Shown here: positions 7,756-15,868 of the stretch, piece after piece
How the letters are laid out: every line of letters starts with the position of its first letter
Numbering within the stretch: position 1 is the stretch's first letter
Source: Sediminibacterium sp. TEGAF015
GTDB lineage: Bacteria > Bacteroidota > Bacteroidia > Chitinophagales > Chitinophagaceae
Length of the DNA stretch: 64,000 nt
Assembly (NCBI RefSeq): GCF_025997995.1
Contig: NZ_AP026683.1
Location: forward strand, 1,116,501 to 1,180,500
Reading direction: 5' to 3'
Program-made: the position numbers and the translations under genes
Notes under the pieces: model-generated
Database searches by the model: none
Seen by the model: the letters and a program-made list of their open reading frames with translations, nothing else
Told to the model about the DNA's origin: nothing

Positions 7756-8775
7756 TTAAAATTGTTTAAAAATGGCTTTCAATTGTTCAATACGCAGGGG
7801 TTGTACAATCCCTTTACCAACTTTCTTCAGTAGTATATATTGAATGGTATCATCAGCTCTTTTCTTATCCTTCAAAAGTACTTTGAATGCCTTCTCAGCA
7901 TCAAAACTTGCAACAGTTGGCAAGCCATAACGATGTAGTAATTGAATGATTTCTTCACCTGATCTGAGCAACATTAACTGTTGAGACATCAATGTGGCAT
8001 AGGTCATCCCAATACTAATGGCTTCACCATGACTTAACTCATACATATTTTCGATAGCATGTCCTAGTGTATGACCAAAATTCAAAAGCTTTCTTTCACC
8101 GGTTTCAAACTCATCTCCCTGTACCACTTTTATTTTTATGAATGCATTGCGTCTGATTAGCTGTCCTAATAATAATGGCTGTTTTCTGTATTTTGCAATA
8201 GATTGCTGAGAAAGCTCCGCAAACATTTTCGAATCTTTAATGCAGGCATGTTTAATGATTTCTGCAAATCCATTCTGCCACTCTTTTAAGGGTAGTGTTT
8301 TTAAAAGGCTGTAATCATAAATTAAAAATGAGGGTTGACGAATCAGACCCACCATGTTTTTATACACCCCTACATCAATTCCATTTTTGCCTCCGATGGC
8401 TGCGTCTACCATGGCCAGTAATGAGCTGGGGATATAGCCAACTTTTACACCGCGCATAAATATCCCTGCTACATATCCTGTAATATCGGTAACAACACCT
8501 CCCCCAAACCCAATCAGCGTTGTCTGACGATTGGCACCCATCGCTATCAACTGATCAACAATCATGTCAACAGTTTGCTGAACTTTATATTGTTCGCCGG
8601 GTTTTAATACAATAGTATTATAGCCCTTTAGTTTTCGCTGATGCGCTTTTAACAGATTTTCATCGGTTATAATAACAGCCTTTTCTCTTGACACGATTTT
8701 TTCCAGCACATCAAAAGGCGCATCAAAATAAAAATCAGTCTGACTTCCTGAAAAAAGAATTCGCTTCTTCTGCAT
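7756..8775 (-). CDS. aroB: 3-dehydroquinate synthase
   Basis: A 339-residue NAD- and metal-dependent enzyme converting DAHP to 3-dehydroquinate. Signatures are FGGGVVTDITGYVAG (NAD site), VDAAIGGKNGIDVG, the metal-ligand segment LNFGHTLGHAIE, and HGEAISIGM. Length is normal. It starts 1 nt after the DAHP synthase gene ends, which strongly implies co-translation of the first two pathway enzymes. Confidence 0.95.
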   Translation of the reverse strand: MQKKRILFSGSQTDFYFDAPFDVLEKIVSREKAVIITDENLLKAHQRKLKGYNTIVLKPGEQYKVQQTVDMIVDQLIAMGANRQTTLIGFGGGVVTDITGYVAGIFMRGVKVGYIPSSLLAMVDAAIGGKNGIDVGVYKNMVGLIRQPSFLIYDYSLLKTLPLKEWQNGFAEIIKHACIKDSKMFAELSQQSIAKYRKQPLLLGQLIRRNAFIKIKVVQGDEFETGERKLLNFGHTLGHAIENMYELSHGEAISIGMTYATLMSQQLMLLRSGEEIIQLLHRYGLPTVASFDAEKAFKVLLKDKKRADDTIQYILLKKVGKGIVQPLRIEQLKAIFKQF

Positions 8776-8776
8776 A

Positions 8777-9862
8777 CTAGGCGTTCATGATTTTATTCTG
8801 GTGATTGATACTTTCCATATGAACAGCATCAAAATACTTAGTAATAAACTCCTGACTCAAACCCAGCTGCGCTCCTTTTACAAAAGCTCTTTCAAGAATA
8901 GCATTCCAGCGATTGGTCTGCAAAATGGTGATATTGTTTTCTTTTTTATACTGACCAATTTTATCTGCTACTTTCATTCTTTGTCCCAACAATTGCATTA
9001 GCTCATCATCCAACTGATTAATTTGTGCTCTCATCTTATCCATTTGCACATGCAGTTCTTCTGAAATAATGTCTTCTTTTCTCCAAATCATCTGATCAAT
9101 CATCTGGCTCAGAACTTCAGGTGTAATCTGCTGCTTTGCATCGCTCCACGCATTATCCGGATCAATATGACTTTCTACAATTAGTCCGTCAAAATCGAGG
9201 TCAATTGCTTTTTGTGCTACTTCCTGTAAAATGTCACGACGTCCGCAAATATGTGAAGGGTCATTAATCATCAGCATTTCAGGAAAACGTCTTTTCATTT
9301 CAATTGCCAGATGCCACATTGGTGCATTGCGGTATTCCGTATTTCCATAAGAACTAAATCCTCTGTGAATCAAACCAATATGCTTAATACCCGCCTTAGC
9401 AACCCTTTCAGCTGCCCCAATCCATAATTCAAGATCAGGATTAATCGGGTTTTTAATTAATACAGGCACATCCACTCCTTTCAATGCATCGGCAACATCC
9501 TGAACACTGAAAGGGTTTACTGTTGTTCTGGCTCCAATCCACAATACATCAACCCCAAAATGCAAAGCATCTTCTACCTGTTTCCCAGTAGCCACCTCAA
9601 CAGCAACAGGCAAACCACTTAACTCTTTTGCTTTTTGCAACCAAGGCAATCCCTTAGTTCCTACGCCTTCAAAACTTCCCGGACGGGTTCTGGGTTTCCA
9701 GATACCTGCTCTTAAAATATCTACTTTCCCTGTAGCTGCCAATCGGGTGGCAGTTGCTAGTACCTGTTCTTCTGTCTCAGCACTGCAAGGCCCGGAAATA
9801 ATTAAAGGGCGCTTTGCTAAAACGGTTTGAATATTGGCTTCCTGTTGTAATGTCTGTTCCAT
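8777..9862 (-). CDS. Bifunctional DAHP synthase / chorismate mutase
   Basis: A 361-residue fusion. Residues about 10-260 are a type I-beta DAHP synthase (ISGPCSAET, RAGIWKPRTRPGSFEG, INDPSHICGRR), which makes DAHP from PEP and erythrose-4-phosphate. Residues about 268-358 are an AroQ chorismate mutase (MDKMRAQINQLDDELMQLL, RMKVADKIGQYK), which makes prephenate. The domain order, synthase first, is the common Bacteroidota form. In this fusion type prephenate or chorismate feedback usually acts through the mutase domain (family knowledge). It supplies the first pathway step and the branch to Phe and Tyr. Confidence 0.93.
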   Translation of the reverse strand: MEQTLQQEANIQTVLAKRPLIISGPCSAETEEQVLATATRLAATGKVDILRAGIWKPRTRPGSFEGVGTKGLPWLQKAKELSGLPVAVEVATGKQVEDALHFGVDVLWIGARTTVNPFSVQDVADALKGVDVPVLIKNPINPDLELWIGAAERVAKAGIKHIGLIHRGFSSYGNTEYRNAPMWHLAIEMKRRFPEMLMINDPSHICGRRDILQEVAQKAIDLDFDGLIVESHIDPDNAWSDAKQQITPEVLSQMIDQMIWRKEDIISEELHVQMDKMRAQINQLDDELMQLLGQRMKVADKIGQYKKENNITILQTNRWNAILERAFVKGAQLGLSQEFITKYFDAVHMESINHQNKIMNA

Positions 9863-9885
9863 AATAATTGATCAGTTTAAAAATA

Positions 9886-11580
9886 TTATCTACGGCCTCC
9901 GCTATCCGCATCATTCATACGAATACTTCTTCCTTTGTATTTTTTTCCATCGAGTGAACGAATCATTTGCTGAGCTGCAGATTTTTCAATCTCAATCCAG
10001 CTGTTCATGTCCTTCATATCTATTCTTCCCAACACATCTTTTTTCAAATCACTCATGTCTAGGATAAACTGAAGGAAGCTGGCTTTGTAAAAACCGTCTT
10101 TGGTTCCTAAGTTTACAAATAACCTGCTGTACCCTCCACCAGATTTATATTCTTTACGACCATCGCCACGACCAGTATCTCTTACACTTTCTCTTCTGCT
10201 AGCTCTGTTTTCACCACGATCGTTTGAATCACGTTTTACGGATCGGTCTCTTTCCCTGATATTTAAATCTTCAGAGTTTTCATAGTATTTAAGGAAGCGA
10301 TCAAACTCCATAGCGGCCACTCTCTTTAAAACATCTTCCTTACTTACTTCTGCAAATTTTTCGGCCAGCATTGGCACATAGGTTTCGTAATCGCCATGGC
10401 TTATATCTGCAGACAACAATTTATCCATGAAGAAGAAGAACTGCTTTCTGCAAACGTCTTTTCCAGATGGGATATCCAGTTTGCTGAACTTACAGTTATT
10501 GATTCTTTCAATTTGTTTCAACTTGTAAGTTTCCTTCGCATGCACAATCGAAATACAAATTCCGTGATGTCCTGCTCTCCCGGTTCTTCCGCTTCGATGC
10601 GTATACACTTCCACATCATCTGGCAATTCAAAGTTGATAACATGGGTAATTCCCTGTACATCAATACCACGGGCAGCCACATCTGTTGCAATCAACAACT
10701 GCAGACTTTTATCTCTGAACTGTCCCATTACTTTATCTCTTTGACCCTGGGTAAGATCTCCATGCAATGCATCAATATCGTATCCCTCTCTGGTTAGTCT
10801 TTCAGAAATTTCCTGTGCATCAACTTTAGTTCTGGTAAAAATGATTCCATAAATACCAGGATTAAAATCAATAATACGCTTCAGGGTTTCATAACGATGA
10901 TGTGCAGTAGTTACATAATACTGGTGATCAATACTTTTATTGGCAGTATTAACTTTCCCAACAGTAACTTCCTTCGGATCATTCATGTAACGCTTACTCA
11001 CTTTTCTGATTTCAGGCGGCATAGTGGCACTGAATAACCAGGTACTGTTTCGCTTGGGCGTATTTTTCAGAATAAATTCAATGTCTTCCTGAAAACCCAT
11101 GTTTAACATTTCATCTGCCTCATCCAACACTACATAGCTGATTTGCTCCAGGTTAATGGCTTTGCGCTCAATCAGATCAATTAATCGGCCCGGTGTTGCT
11201 ACAATAATCTGCACCCCCTTTTTCAAATCACGGATTTGTAAGCCGATGGAAGCACCTCCATATACTGCTACAACCGAAATGCCGGTCATATATTTCTTAA
11301 ACAACTCAATTTCCTTCACGATCTGAAGACATAACTCTCTGGTAGGACATACTACCAATGCCTGTGGATATTTCGCTGCTGCGTCTATAATGTGTAACAA
11401 AGGGAGTCCAAATGCGGCTGTTTTCCCCGTGCCGGTTTGCGCCAAACCGATAAAATCAGTGGTCCCGCTTAATAAAACCGGGATCGCCTGCTCCTGAATT
11501 GCGGTTGGGTTCACATACCCCAACTCTGTGGTTGCTCGAATTAAACGCTCGTCAATTCCCAACCCTTCAAATGTAATCAT
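9886..11580 (-). CDS. DEAD-box ATP-dependent RNA helicase with DbpA-type RNA-binding domain
   Basis: A 564-residue DEAD-box protein. It has the Q motif (NPTAIQEQAIP), motif I AQTGTGKT, Ia PTREL, II DEAD, III SAT, and HRSGRTGRAG as motif VI. A charged Arg/Ser/Asp-rich linker at about 435-475 precedes a C-terminal DbpA/CsdA RNA-recognition domain (YSRLFVNLGTKDGFYKASFLQFI...GRSIRM). It resembles DeaD/CsdA, used in ribosome assembly and cold adaptation. It is placed between tyrA (51 nt upstream) and the DAHP synthase gene (23 nt downstream) on the same strand, so it is probably co-transcribed with the aromatic operon. Confidence 0.92.
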   Translation of the reverse strand: MITFEGLGIDERLIRATTELGYVNPTAIQEQAIPVLLSGTTDFIGLAQTGTGKTAAFGLPLLHIIDAAAKYPQALVVCPTRELCLQIVKEIELFKKYMTGISVVAVYGGASIGLQIRDLKKGVQIIVATPGRLIDLIERKAINLEQISYVVLDEADEMLNMGFQEDIEFILKNTPKRNSTWLFSATMPPEIRKVSKRYMNDPKEVTVGKVNTANKSIDHQYYVTTAHHRYETLKRIIDFNPGIYGIIFTRTKVDAQEISERLTREGYDIDALHGDLTQGQRDKVMGQFRDKSLQLLIATDVAARGIDVQGITHVINFELPDDVEVYTHRSGRTGRAGHHGICISIVHAKETYKLKQIERINNCKFSKLDIPSGKDVCRKQFFFFMDKLLSADISHGDYETYVPMLAEKFAEVSKEDVLKRVAAMEFDRFLKYYENSEDLNIRERDRSVKRDSNDRGENRASRRESVRDTGRGDGRKEYKSGGGYSRLFVNLGTKDGFYKASFLQFILDMSDLKKDVLGRIDMKDMNSWIEIEKSAAQQMIRSLDGKKYKGRSIRMNDADSGGRR

Positions 11581-11631
11581 GTAATCTAAAATTTGTGCAA
11601 AGTTACTCTATATATAGGGCTTTGCGGTGTT

Positions 11632-12471
11632 TTACTTAAGTATTCTCCTTATTCCATTGGCATTTTCAATCAATTCTTTCAAATATTCGTAATTCTCTTT
11701 TTCTAGGCAGGCCTTGAATTTCCTTAGCTGGCTAATATGTTCATTCAGCACATCCAGTACATTATCCCTGTTTTGCATAAAGATGGGGACCCACATATCG
11801 GCGTTACTTTTTGCCAATCTAACCGTACTTTCAAATCCCCCACTCGCCAGTTCAAAAATGGCATCTTCTTCTCTTTCTTTTTCAAGGACTGTATTCGCAA
11901 GGGCAAAAGAAGTAATATGTGAAATATGACTGATATAGGCTACGTGCATATCATGCGAATCAGCTTCCATATATACCAGATGCATTTGGAGTAATGCATA
12001 CATATCTCGTACCATTCGCAGCGCATCGTCATCGGATTGTTCAGCATTACAGATGACGGTAGCTTTCTGAGAAAATGCATTTTTGACTGCAGCATCAGGT
12101 CCACTGTTTTCTGTACCCCACATGGGATGCGTTGCCACGTATCTTCCCCTTTTAGGATGCTGGGCTACCAGCTTGCATAATACCGACTTGGTAGAACCCA
12201 CATCAAATACAACCTGACCATTCACCAGATCAAGAACCTGGGGCAATATTTTTTCTGATGCGTTAATGGGAGTTGCAAGTATGATTAAGTCCGATTGTGA
12301 AACAGCTTCTTCCAGCGGTAAACAAAAATCAGCAAGGCCCAACTCAATGGCACGTGCAGCGTGCTCCATATTGGATTCAACTCCAATCACACTGGAAGCA
12401 AACCCCTTTGCCTTCAAAGACAAGGACATTGACCCCCCTATTAACCCCAGTCCTATTATTGATACAACCAT
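11632..12471 (-). CDS. tyrA: Prephenate dehydrogenase
   Basis: A 279-residue protein with an N-terminal Rossmann motif VSIIGLGLIGGSMSLSL, then ATHPMWGTENSG and HDMHVAYISHISHITSFAL typical of TyrA prephenate dehydrogenases. The reaction oxidatively decarboxylates prephenate to 4-hydroxyphenylpyruvate for tyrosine. It has no fused mutase or ACT domain, matching the mutase carried by the DAHP synthase fusion in this operon. It is 22 nt downstream of the aminotransferase gene. Confidence 0.93.
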   Translation of the reverse strand: MVVSIIGLGLIGGSMSLSLKAKGFASSVIGVESNMEHAARAIELGLADFCLPLEEAVSQSDLIILATPINASEKILPQVLDLVNGQVVFDVGSTKSVLCKLVAQHPKRGRYVATHPMWGTENSGPDAAVKNAFSQKATVICNAEQSDDDALRMVRDMYALLQMHLVYMEADSHDMHVAYISHISHITSFALANTVLEKEREEDAIFELASGGFESTVRLAKSNADMWVPIFMQNRDNVLDVLNEHISQLRKFKACLEKENYEYLKELIENANGIRRILK

Positions 12472-12493
12472 CTTTATTTGCTTTAAACGCTAT

Positions 12494-13657
12494 TTATTTT
12501 TCACTACCCGTTATTCTACGAATTGCCTGATCAAATTTTTCAACAGACCCGCACAAGCTGACTCTTACAAAACGATTTCCGGCTGAGCCAAATATGCCAC
12601 CAGGTGTTATGAAAACACCTTTATCGTAGAGCACTTTATCACTCAATTCATAACCGTCTTTCATTGCATCAGGGATGCTTGCCCATACAAACATTCCTGC
12701 CTGTTCTTTACTGTATATACAACCTAAATAATCCAATAATTCAAAAACCTTTTTTCTTCTTTCAGCATAAATACCATTGATTTCATCGTACCATCCCTTA
12801 CCCAGTGATAAAGCCGTTGCAGCTGCATATTGAACAGGTAAAAACATACCACTGTCCATATTGCTTTTAAAAGTGAGTACTTCATTAATTCTATCCGCGG
12901 CTCCACATAACATGCCTACTCTCCATCCCGCCATATTCTGGCTCTTACTTAATGAATTTAGCTCAAGGGCTGTTTCCATTGCACCAGGAACCTGCAGTAT
13001 GCTAAGCGGTTGGTCATTCAGGATAAAACTATAAGGATTGTCATGGCATATGAGGATTTGATTGCGTTTTCCAAAATTGATGATTTCCTTAAATAGTTGT
13101 TCAGTTGCCTGCTGACCAGTTGGCATATGCGGATAATTAACCCACATCATTTTCACTTTACTTAAATCTGTTTTTTCCAATTCAGCAAAATCAGGAATCC
13201 AATGATTTTGTTCTTTCAGTTCATAATATACCGGAGTTGCACCCGCCAATTTAACCGCGCTTGTATAAGTTGGATAACCTGGATTCGGAACCAGTGCTTC
13301 ATCCCCCTCCCCTAAATAAGTCATACAGATATGCATGATTCCTTCCTTACTTCCCAACAGAGGAAGCACTTCGGTATCAGGGTTCAATACCACATGGTAC
13401 CAGTTATTGTACCATTCGGCTATTGCATTTCTTAAAACAGGCAAACCCTTATAAGACTGATAAGCATGAGCATCCGATAGCTGAGCTTTAGACTGTAATG
13501 TTGCTATTACACTCGGATGTGGAGGCAAATCCGGGCTTCCGATTCCTAGGTTAATAATGCTTTTTCCAGCCTTATTCAACTGATCAATTTCTCTCAGCTT
13601 CTGAGAAAAATAATATTCTCCGATGCCATTTAACCGCTTTGCAACTGTTCCTTTCAT
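12494..13657 (-). CDS. Class I/II aminotransferase of the aromatic operon
   Basis: A 387-residue fold-type I PLP aminotransferase. The probable Schiff-base lysine is Lys238 in SLSKSQNMAGWRVG; other signatures are NPGYPTY and the HDNPYSF segment. The family includes aspartate, aromatic and LL-diaminopimelate aminotransferases, and sequence alone does not settle the substrate. Its position between pheA and tyrA, whose products are phenylpyruvate and 4-hydroxyphenylpyruvate, makes final transamination to Phe and Tyr the likely role (inference). Confidence 0.85.
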   Translation of the reverse strand: MKGTVAKRLNGIGEYYFSQKLREIDQLNKAGKSIINLGIGSPDLPPHPSVIATLQSKAQLSDAHAYQSYKGLPVLRNAIAEWYNNWYHVVLNPDTEVLPLLGSKEGIMHICMTYLGEGDEALVPNPGYPTYTSAVKLAGATPVYYELKEQNHWIPDFAELEKTDLSKVKMMWVNYPHMPTGQQATEQLFKEIINFGKRNQILICHDNPYSFILNDQPLSILQVPGAMETALELNSLSKSQNMAGWRVGMLCGAADRINEVLTFKSNMDSGMFLPVQYAAATALSLGKGWYDEINGIYAERRKKVFELLDYLGCIYSKEQAGMFVWASIPDAMKDGYELSDKVLYDKGVFITPGGIFGSAGNRFVRVSLCGSVEKFDQAIRRITGSEK

Positions 13658-13671
13658 GGTCTTCCTTCTGT

Positions 13672-14544
13672 TTAACCTTTTATTAATTTTCCTTTCTTAT
13701 AAATACCAAACACTTTTACATTATTGGTTGTGTCCTGAATTTTCAAAAGCATTTTTTCAAACTGCTTGATTTGCTCAAATTCCATATCCGCATAAAACCC
13801 ATATTTAAAATGACTACCCGGGATAGGCATGCTTTGCAGCTTACTCAGATTAATTCCTGTAGAAGCAACCTGGGTTAAGACTTTTGACAATACCCCCTTT
13901 GTATGATTGGTCTGAAAATAAATAGAAGCTTTATTGGCCTCTTTTACCTGCGGGGCTTCTTTGCTTCTTTTCAAAATCAGAAAACGGGTAATATTGTTTT
14001 TCTGGGTCTGAATATCTGGTTCCAAAATCTGCAAATCATTAATTTCTGCTGCCAACTTACTGGCAATTGCTGCCACATGTTTACAATGGTGTTGTTTAAC
14101 ATATTGGGCGCTTAATGCTGTGTCTTCTGTTTCTATTAATTTGAATGAGTGTTGCTCCAGAAAATCAAGGCACTGCAGCAATGCCATAGGATGACTATGC
14201 ACTTCTTTAATGTCTGAGAGTTGTACTCCCTTATTGACCAATAAATTCTGACTAATAGACAAATAGACTTCTCCCACAATTGTCAAATTTGCTTTCTGAA
14301 GTAAAGAGTAGTTTGGCAGAATACTTCCTGCAATTGAATTTTCAATTGCCATTACCGCACCATCAGAAACTTTACTATCCAAAGCAAGTTTAACCAACTC
14401 TCTAAAAGAAGCACAGGGAATTACAGAAACATTCTTGCCAAAAAATTTCCTAGCAGCAACCTGATGAAAACTTCCCTCATAGCCTTGAATGCAAATACCT
14501 TTTTGCGAATCCGGAGATGATATTTTTTTATTGGAAGAGGACAT
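13672..14544 (-). CDS. pheA: Prephenate dehydratase with ACT domain
   Basis: A 290-residue monofunctional prephenate dehydratase. The N-terminal domain (about 15-190) has GYEGSFHQVAARKFF, AIENSIAGSI and the catalytic-type NNITRFLIL. A C-terminal ACT domain (about 205-285) follows, with LSKLQSMPIPGSHFKYGFYAD in place of the usual ESRP phenylalanine-binding motif. It makes phenylpyruvate. It is the first structural gene after a Phe/Tyr/Trp-rich leader peptide and terminator, so its transcription appears to be attenuated by aromatic aminoacyl-tRNA supply. Its ATG is 38 nt past the terminator T-run. Confidence 0.93.
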   Translation of the reverse strand: MSSSNKKISSPDSQKGICIQGYEGSFHQVAARKFFGKNVSVIPCASFRELVKLALDSKVSDGAVMAIENSIAGSILPNYSLLQKANLTIVGEVYLSISQNLLVNKGVQLSDIKEVHSHPMALLQCLDFLEQHSFKLIETEDTALSAQYVKQHHCKHVAAIASKLAAEINDLQILEPDIQTQKNNITRFLILKRSKEAPQVKEANKASIYFQTNHTKGVLSKVLTQVASTGINLSKLQSMPIPGSHFKYGFYADMEFEQIKQFEKMLLKIQDTTNNVKVFGIYKKGKLIKG

Positions 14545-14582
14545 TTATTGTTCGTGTTTTGATGATTGTCTTTGGTATAATG

Positions 14583-14612
14583 AAAAAAAAATCCCGGCGA
14601 TTTGCCGGGACC
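14583..14612 (-). terminator. Attenuator terminator in the pheA leader
   Basis: On the minus strand TCCCGGC (14610-14604), a 5-nt loop and GCCGGGA (14598-14592) form a G:C-rich hairpin followed by nine T residues (14591-14583). It lies between the leader peptide stop and the pheA ATG, so it ends transcription before the operon. Its first arm, extended as GGTCCCGGC (14612-14604), is also complementary to GCCGGGTCC at 14658-14650, the proposed antiterminator partner. Confidence 0.9.
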
Positions 14613-14658
14613 TATATTTTGAGTTTACAACTTTACGCGATAACAAAACGGACCCGGC
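14604..14658 (-). promoter_or_regulatory. Antiterminator pairing of the pheA attenuator
   Basis: Minus-strand GCCGGGTCC (14658-14650) can pair with GGTCCCGGC (14612-14604): six G:C pairs, one T:T mismatch, then two G:C pairs. The upstream arm lies inside leader codons 19-22, and the downstream arm is the first arm of the terminator, so the two structures exclude each other. A ribosome finishing the leader covers the upstream arm and allows termination. A ribosome stalled at the aromatic codons, 5' of it, leaves it free. This is seen as complementarity in the sequence; operation in vivo is inferred. Confidence 0.8.
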
Positions 14659-14713
14659 TCCTTTTTCCAAAGTAGAAATAAAAGAAAAAATAAAACCAGT
14701 TGTTAAATGCCAT
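14633..14713 (-). CDS. pheL: Aromatic-rich leader peptide of the pheA-aro operon
   Basis: A 26-codon open frame beginning MAFNN and then WFYFFFYFYF: ten consecutive aromatic residues at positions 6-15 (six Phe, three Tyr, one Trp). It ends GKRSRVRFVIA and stops with TAA at 14633. Eight of the 26 codons are Phe. It is 89 nt upstream of pheA, and the attenuator terminator follows 20 nt after its stop. Such composition immediately before a terminator and a Phe/Tyr synthesis operon is the hallmark of ribosome-mediated attenuation. It should act in cis and the peptide itself need have no function. The symbol is by analogy to the enteric pheA leader. Confidence 0.88.
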   Translation of the reverse strand: MAFNNWFYFFFYFYFGKRSRVRFVIA

Positions 14714-14723
14714 TTGCATGAAT

Positions 14724-14731
14724 CAAATATA
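14724..14731 (-). promoter_or_regulatory. Putative promoter -7 element of the aromatic operon
   Basis: Minus-strand TATATTTG matches TAnnTTTG exactly, with a TTG at 14750-14748 16 nt upstream as a possible -33 element. The -7 box ends 10 nt before the leader peptide ATG, so the leader mRNA would have little or no 5' untranslated region. Confidence 0.55.
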
Positions 14732-14802
14732 AACATTCAGTTGAATGCAAAAAAAGATTTTCTGAAAAAATAAACTAGGGTTAGTTAGTTTTTACTGAAA
14801 GA

Positions 14803-14844
14803 CACTTAAAAAAAATAAGCCCCTCCGTGGAAACGGAGCGGCTT
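14803..14844 (-). terminator. Terminator of the small lipoprotein gene
   Basis: An 11-bp stem with one mismatch: AAGCC-c-CTCCGT (14817-14828) with ACGGAG-c-GGCTT (14833-14844). On the minus strand it is followed by a T-rich run (TTATTTTTTTT). It separates the lipoprotein gene from the downstream aromatic operon promoter. Confidence 0.8.
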
Positions 14845-14936
14845 CTAACGATTGCTTGCCATATGAAATTCTTAGGTCTGTTGTTCCTGATCTGCAAGCC
14901 AGATACACGGGATCACTTCACCAACAGACAATTCAA

Positions 14937-15116
14937 TTACTTCTTAGTTGTATCAACAGCAGGAGCAGCAGTAGTATCTACAGTTGCAGCAGTTGTGTCT
15001 ACAGTTGCAGCAGCAGTGTCTACAGTTGTTGCAGTAGTGTCAGCAGCAGCTTCTTTGTTTTCTCCAGCGCAAGATGCGAATACGCCTAATGCTAAAACGA
15101 ATAATAATTTTTTCAT
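14937..15116 (-). CDS. Small Thr/Ala/Asp-repeat lipoprotein
   Basis: A 59-residue protein with a lipoprotein signal peptide (MKKLLFVLALGVFASC, Cys16 as the lipidated residue), then a low-complexity tail of about 40 residues built on VDTTAAT-like repeats. The start is taken at this MKK because it gives a proper signal peptide; the frame is open 22 codons further upstream. No domain is recognisable. Its tail is acidic, Thr-rich and lacks aromatics, consistent with a disordered surface or periplasmic tether. Function unknown. Confidence 0.65.
   Translation of the reverse strand: MKKLLFVLALGVFASCAGENKEAAADTTATTVDTAAATVDTTAATVDTTAAPAVDTTKK
14971..15033 (-). repeat. Three tandem 21-nt repeats inside the lipoprotein gene
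   Basis: Units at 14971-14991, 14992-15012 and 15013-15033 differ at a few positions (core GTCTACAGTTG on the plus strand). They encode the heptad-like VDTTAAT/VDTAAAT repeat on the minus strand; a degenerate fourth unit follows. Confidence 0.75.
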
Positions 15117-15260
15117 TTTTTTTCTTTTTAAGTTTGAATGATTACTGATTAATACCCGGATGAATAAAAAGTAACCCGACAAAATCCTTTTTTTTGAAAA
15201 AAAATTTTTAGCCCTATTTTGGGTTACTTTTAATCGACAAACGTATTAAAGACACAGACA

Positions 15261-15827
15261 GTGAAAGGAGATACGAACGAACAAGCACTACTAAAAGGTC
15301 TGGCTCACAACGATTCAAAGGCAATAGAAATCATATATAAAGAAAATTTTAATATGATTCAGTCCTTTATTCTGAATAACAATGGGAGCTATGACGAAGC
15401 CAGGGATATTTTTCAGGAAGCAATGATTGCTTTATATGAGAAGTCTCAGACTGATTCTTTTGTGTTGACTTGTCAGATTAAAACCTACCTGTACTCGGTT
15501 TGCAGAAGACTTTGGTTAAAAAGACTCCAGCAAATGGGAAGATATACCGGATCGATAGATGGATTTGAAGAAACGGTAGCCGTTGAGGACGATTTGGAAA
15601 ACCATGAAAAGAGAAACGCAGAGTTTGCTATCATGGATCGGGCGCTAAACAGTTTGGGAGAACCTTGTAAAAGCTTACTACAGGGCTATTATCTCAAAAA
15701 AATGGATATGAACGCTTTAGCTGCTGAATTTGGTTATACCAACGCAGACAATGCCAAAAACCAGAAGTACAAATGCCTGATGAGATTGAAGAAACTTTTC
15801 TTTTCACAATATAATATTGGTGAATAA
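15261..15827 (+). CDS. ECF-type RNA polymerase sigma factor
   Basis: A 188-residue sigma-70 family protein of ECF size. Region 2 is seen around residues 20-90 (SYDEARDIFQEAMIALYEK, the usual DIxQExF-like core, then IKTYLYSVCRRLWLKRL). Region 4 follows at about 125-180 (LNSLGEPCKSLLQGYYLKKMDMNALAAEFGY..NAKNQKYKCLMRLKKL). The start is GTG. The next gene, 41 nt downstream, encodes a membrane protein with an anti-sigma-like N-terminus and a protease domain, its probable regulator. Promoter targets are unknown. Confidence 0.92.
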   Translation: MKGDTNEQALLKGLAHNDSKAIEIIYKENFNMIQSFILNNNGSYDEARDIFQEAMIALYEKSQTDSFVLTCQIKTYLYSVCRRLWLKRLQQMGRYTGSIDGFEETVAVEDDLENHEKRNAEFAIMDRALNSLGEPCKSLLQGYYLKKMDMNALAAEFGYTNADNAKNQKYKCLMRLKKLFFSQYNIGE

Positions 15828-15868
15828 TTTTTAAAGAAGGAAGCACCTGACAAAAGAACTGAACCTTG

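Noticed and set aside
14971..15033. Possible CRISPR-like repeats
   Set aside because: Units are 21 bp, directly adjacent with no spacers, and in frame within a lipoprotein gene.
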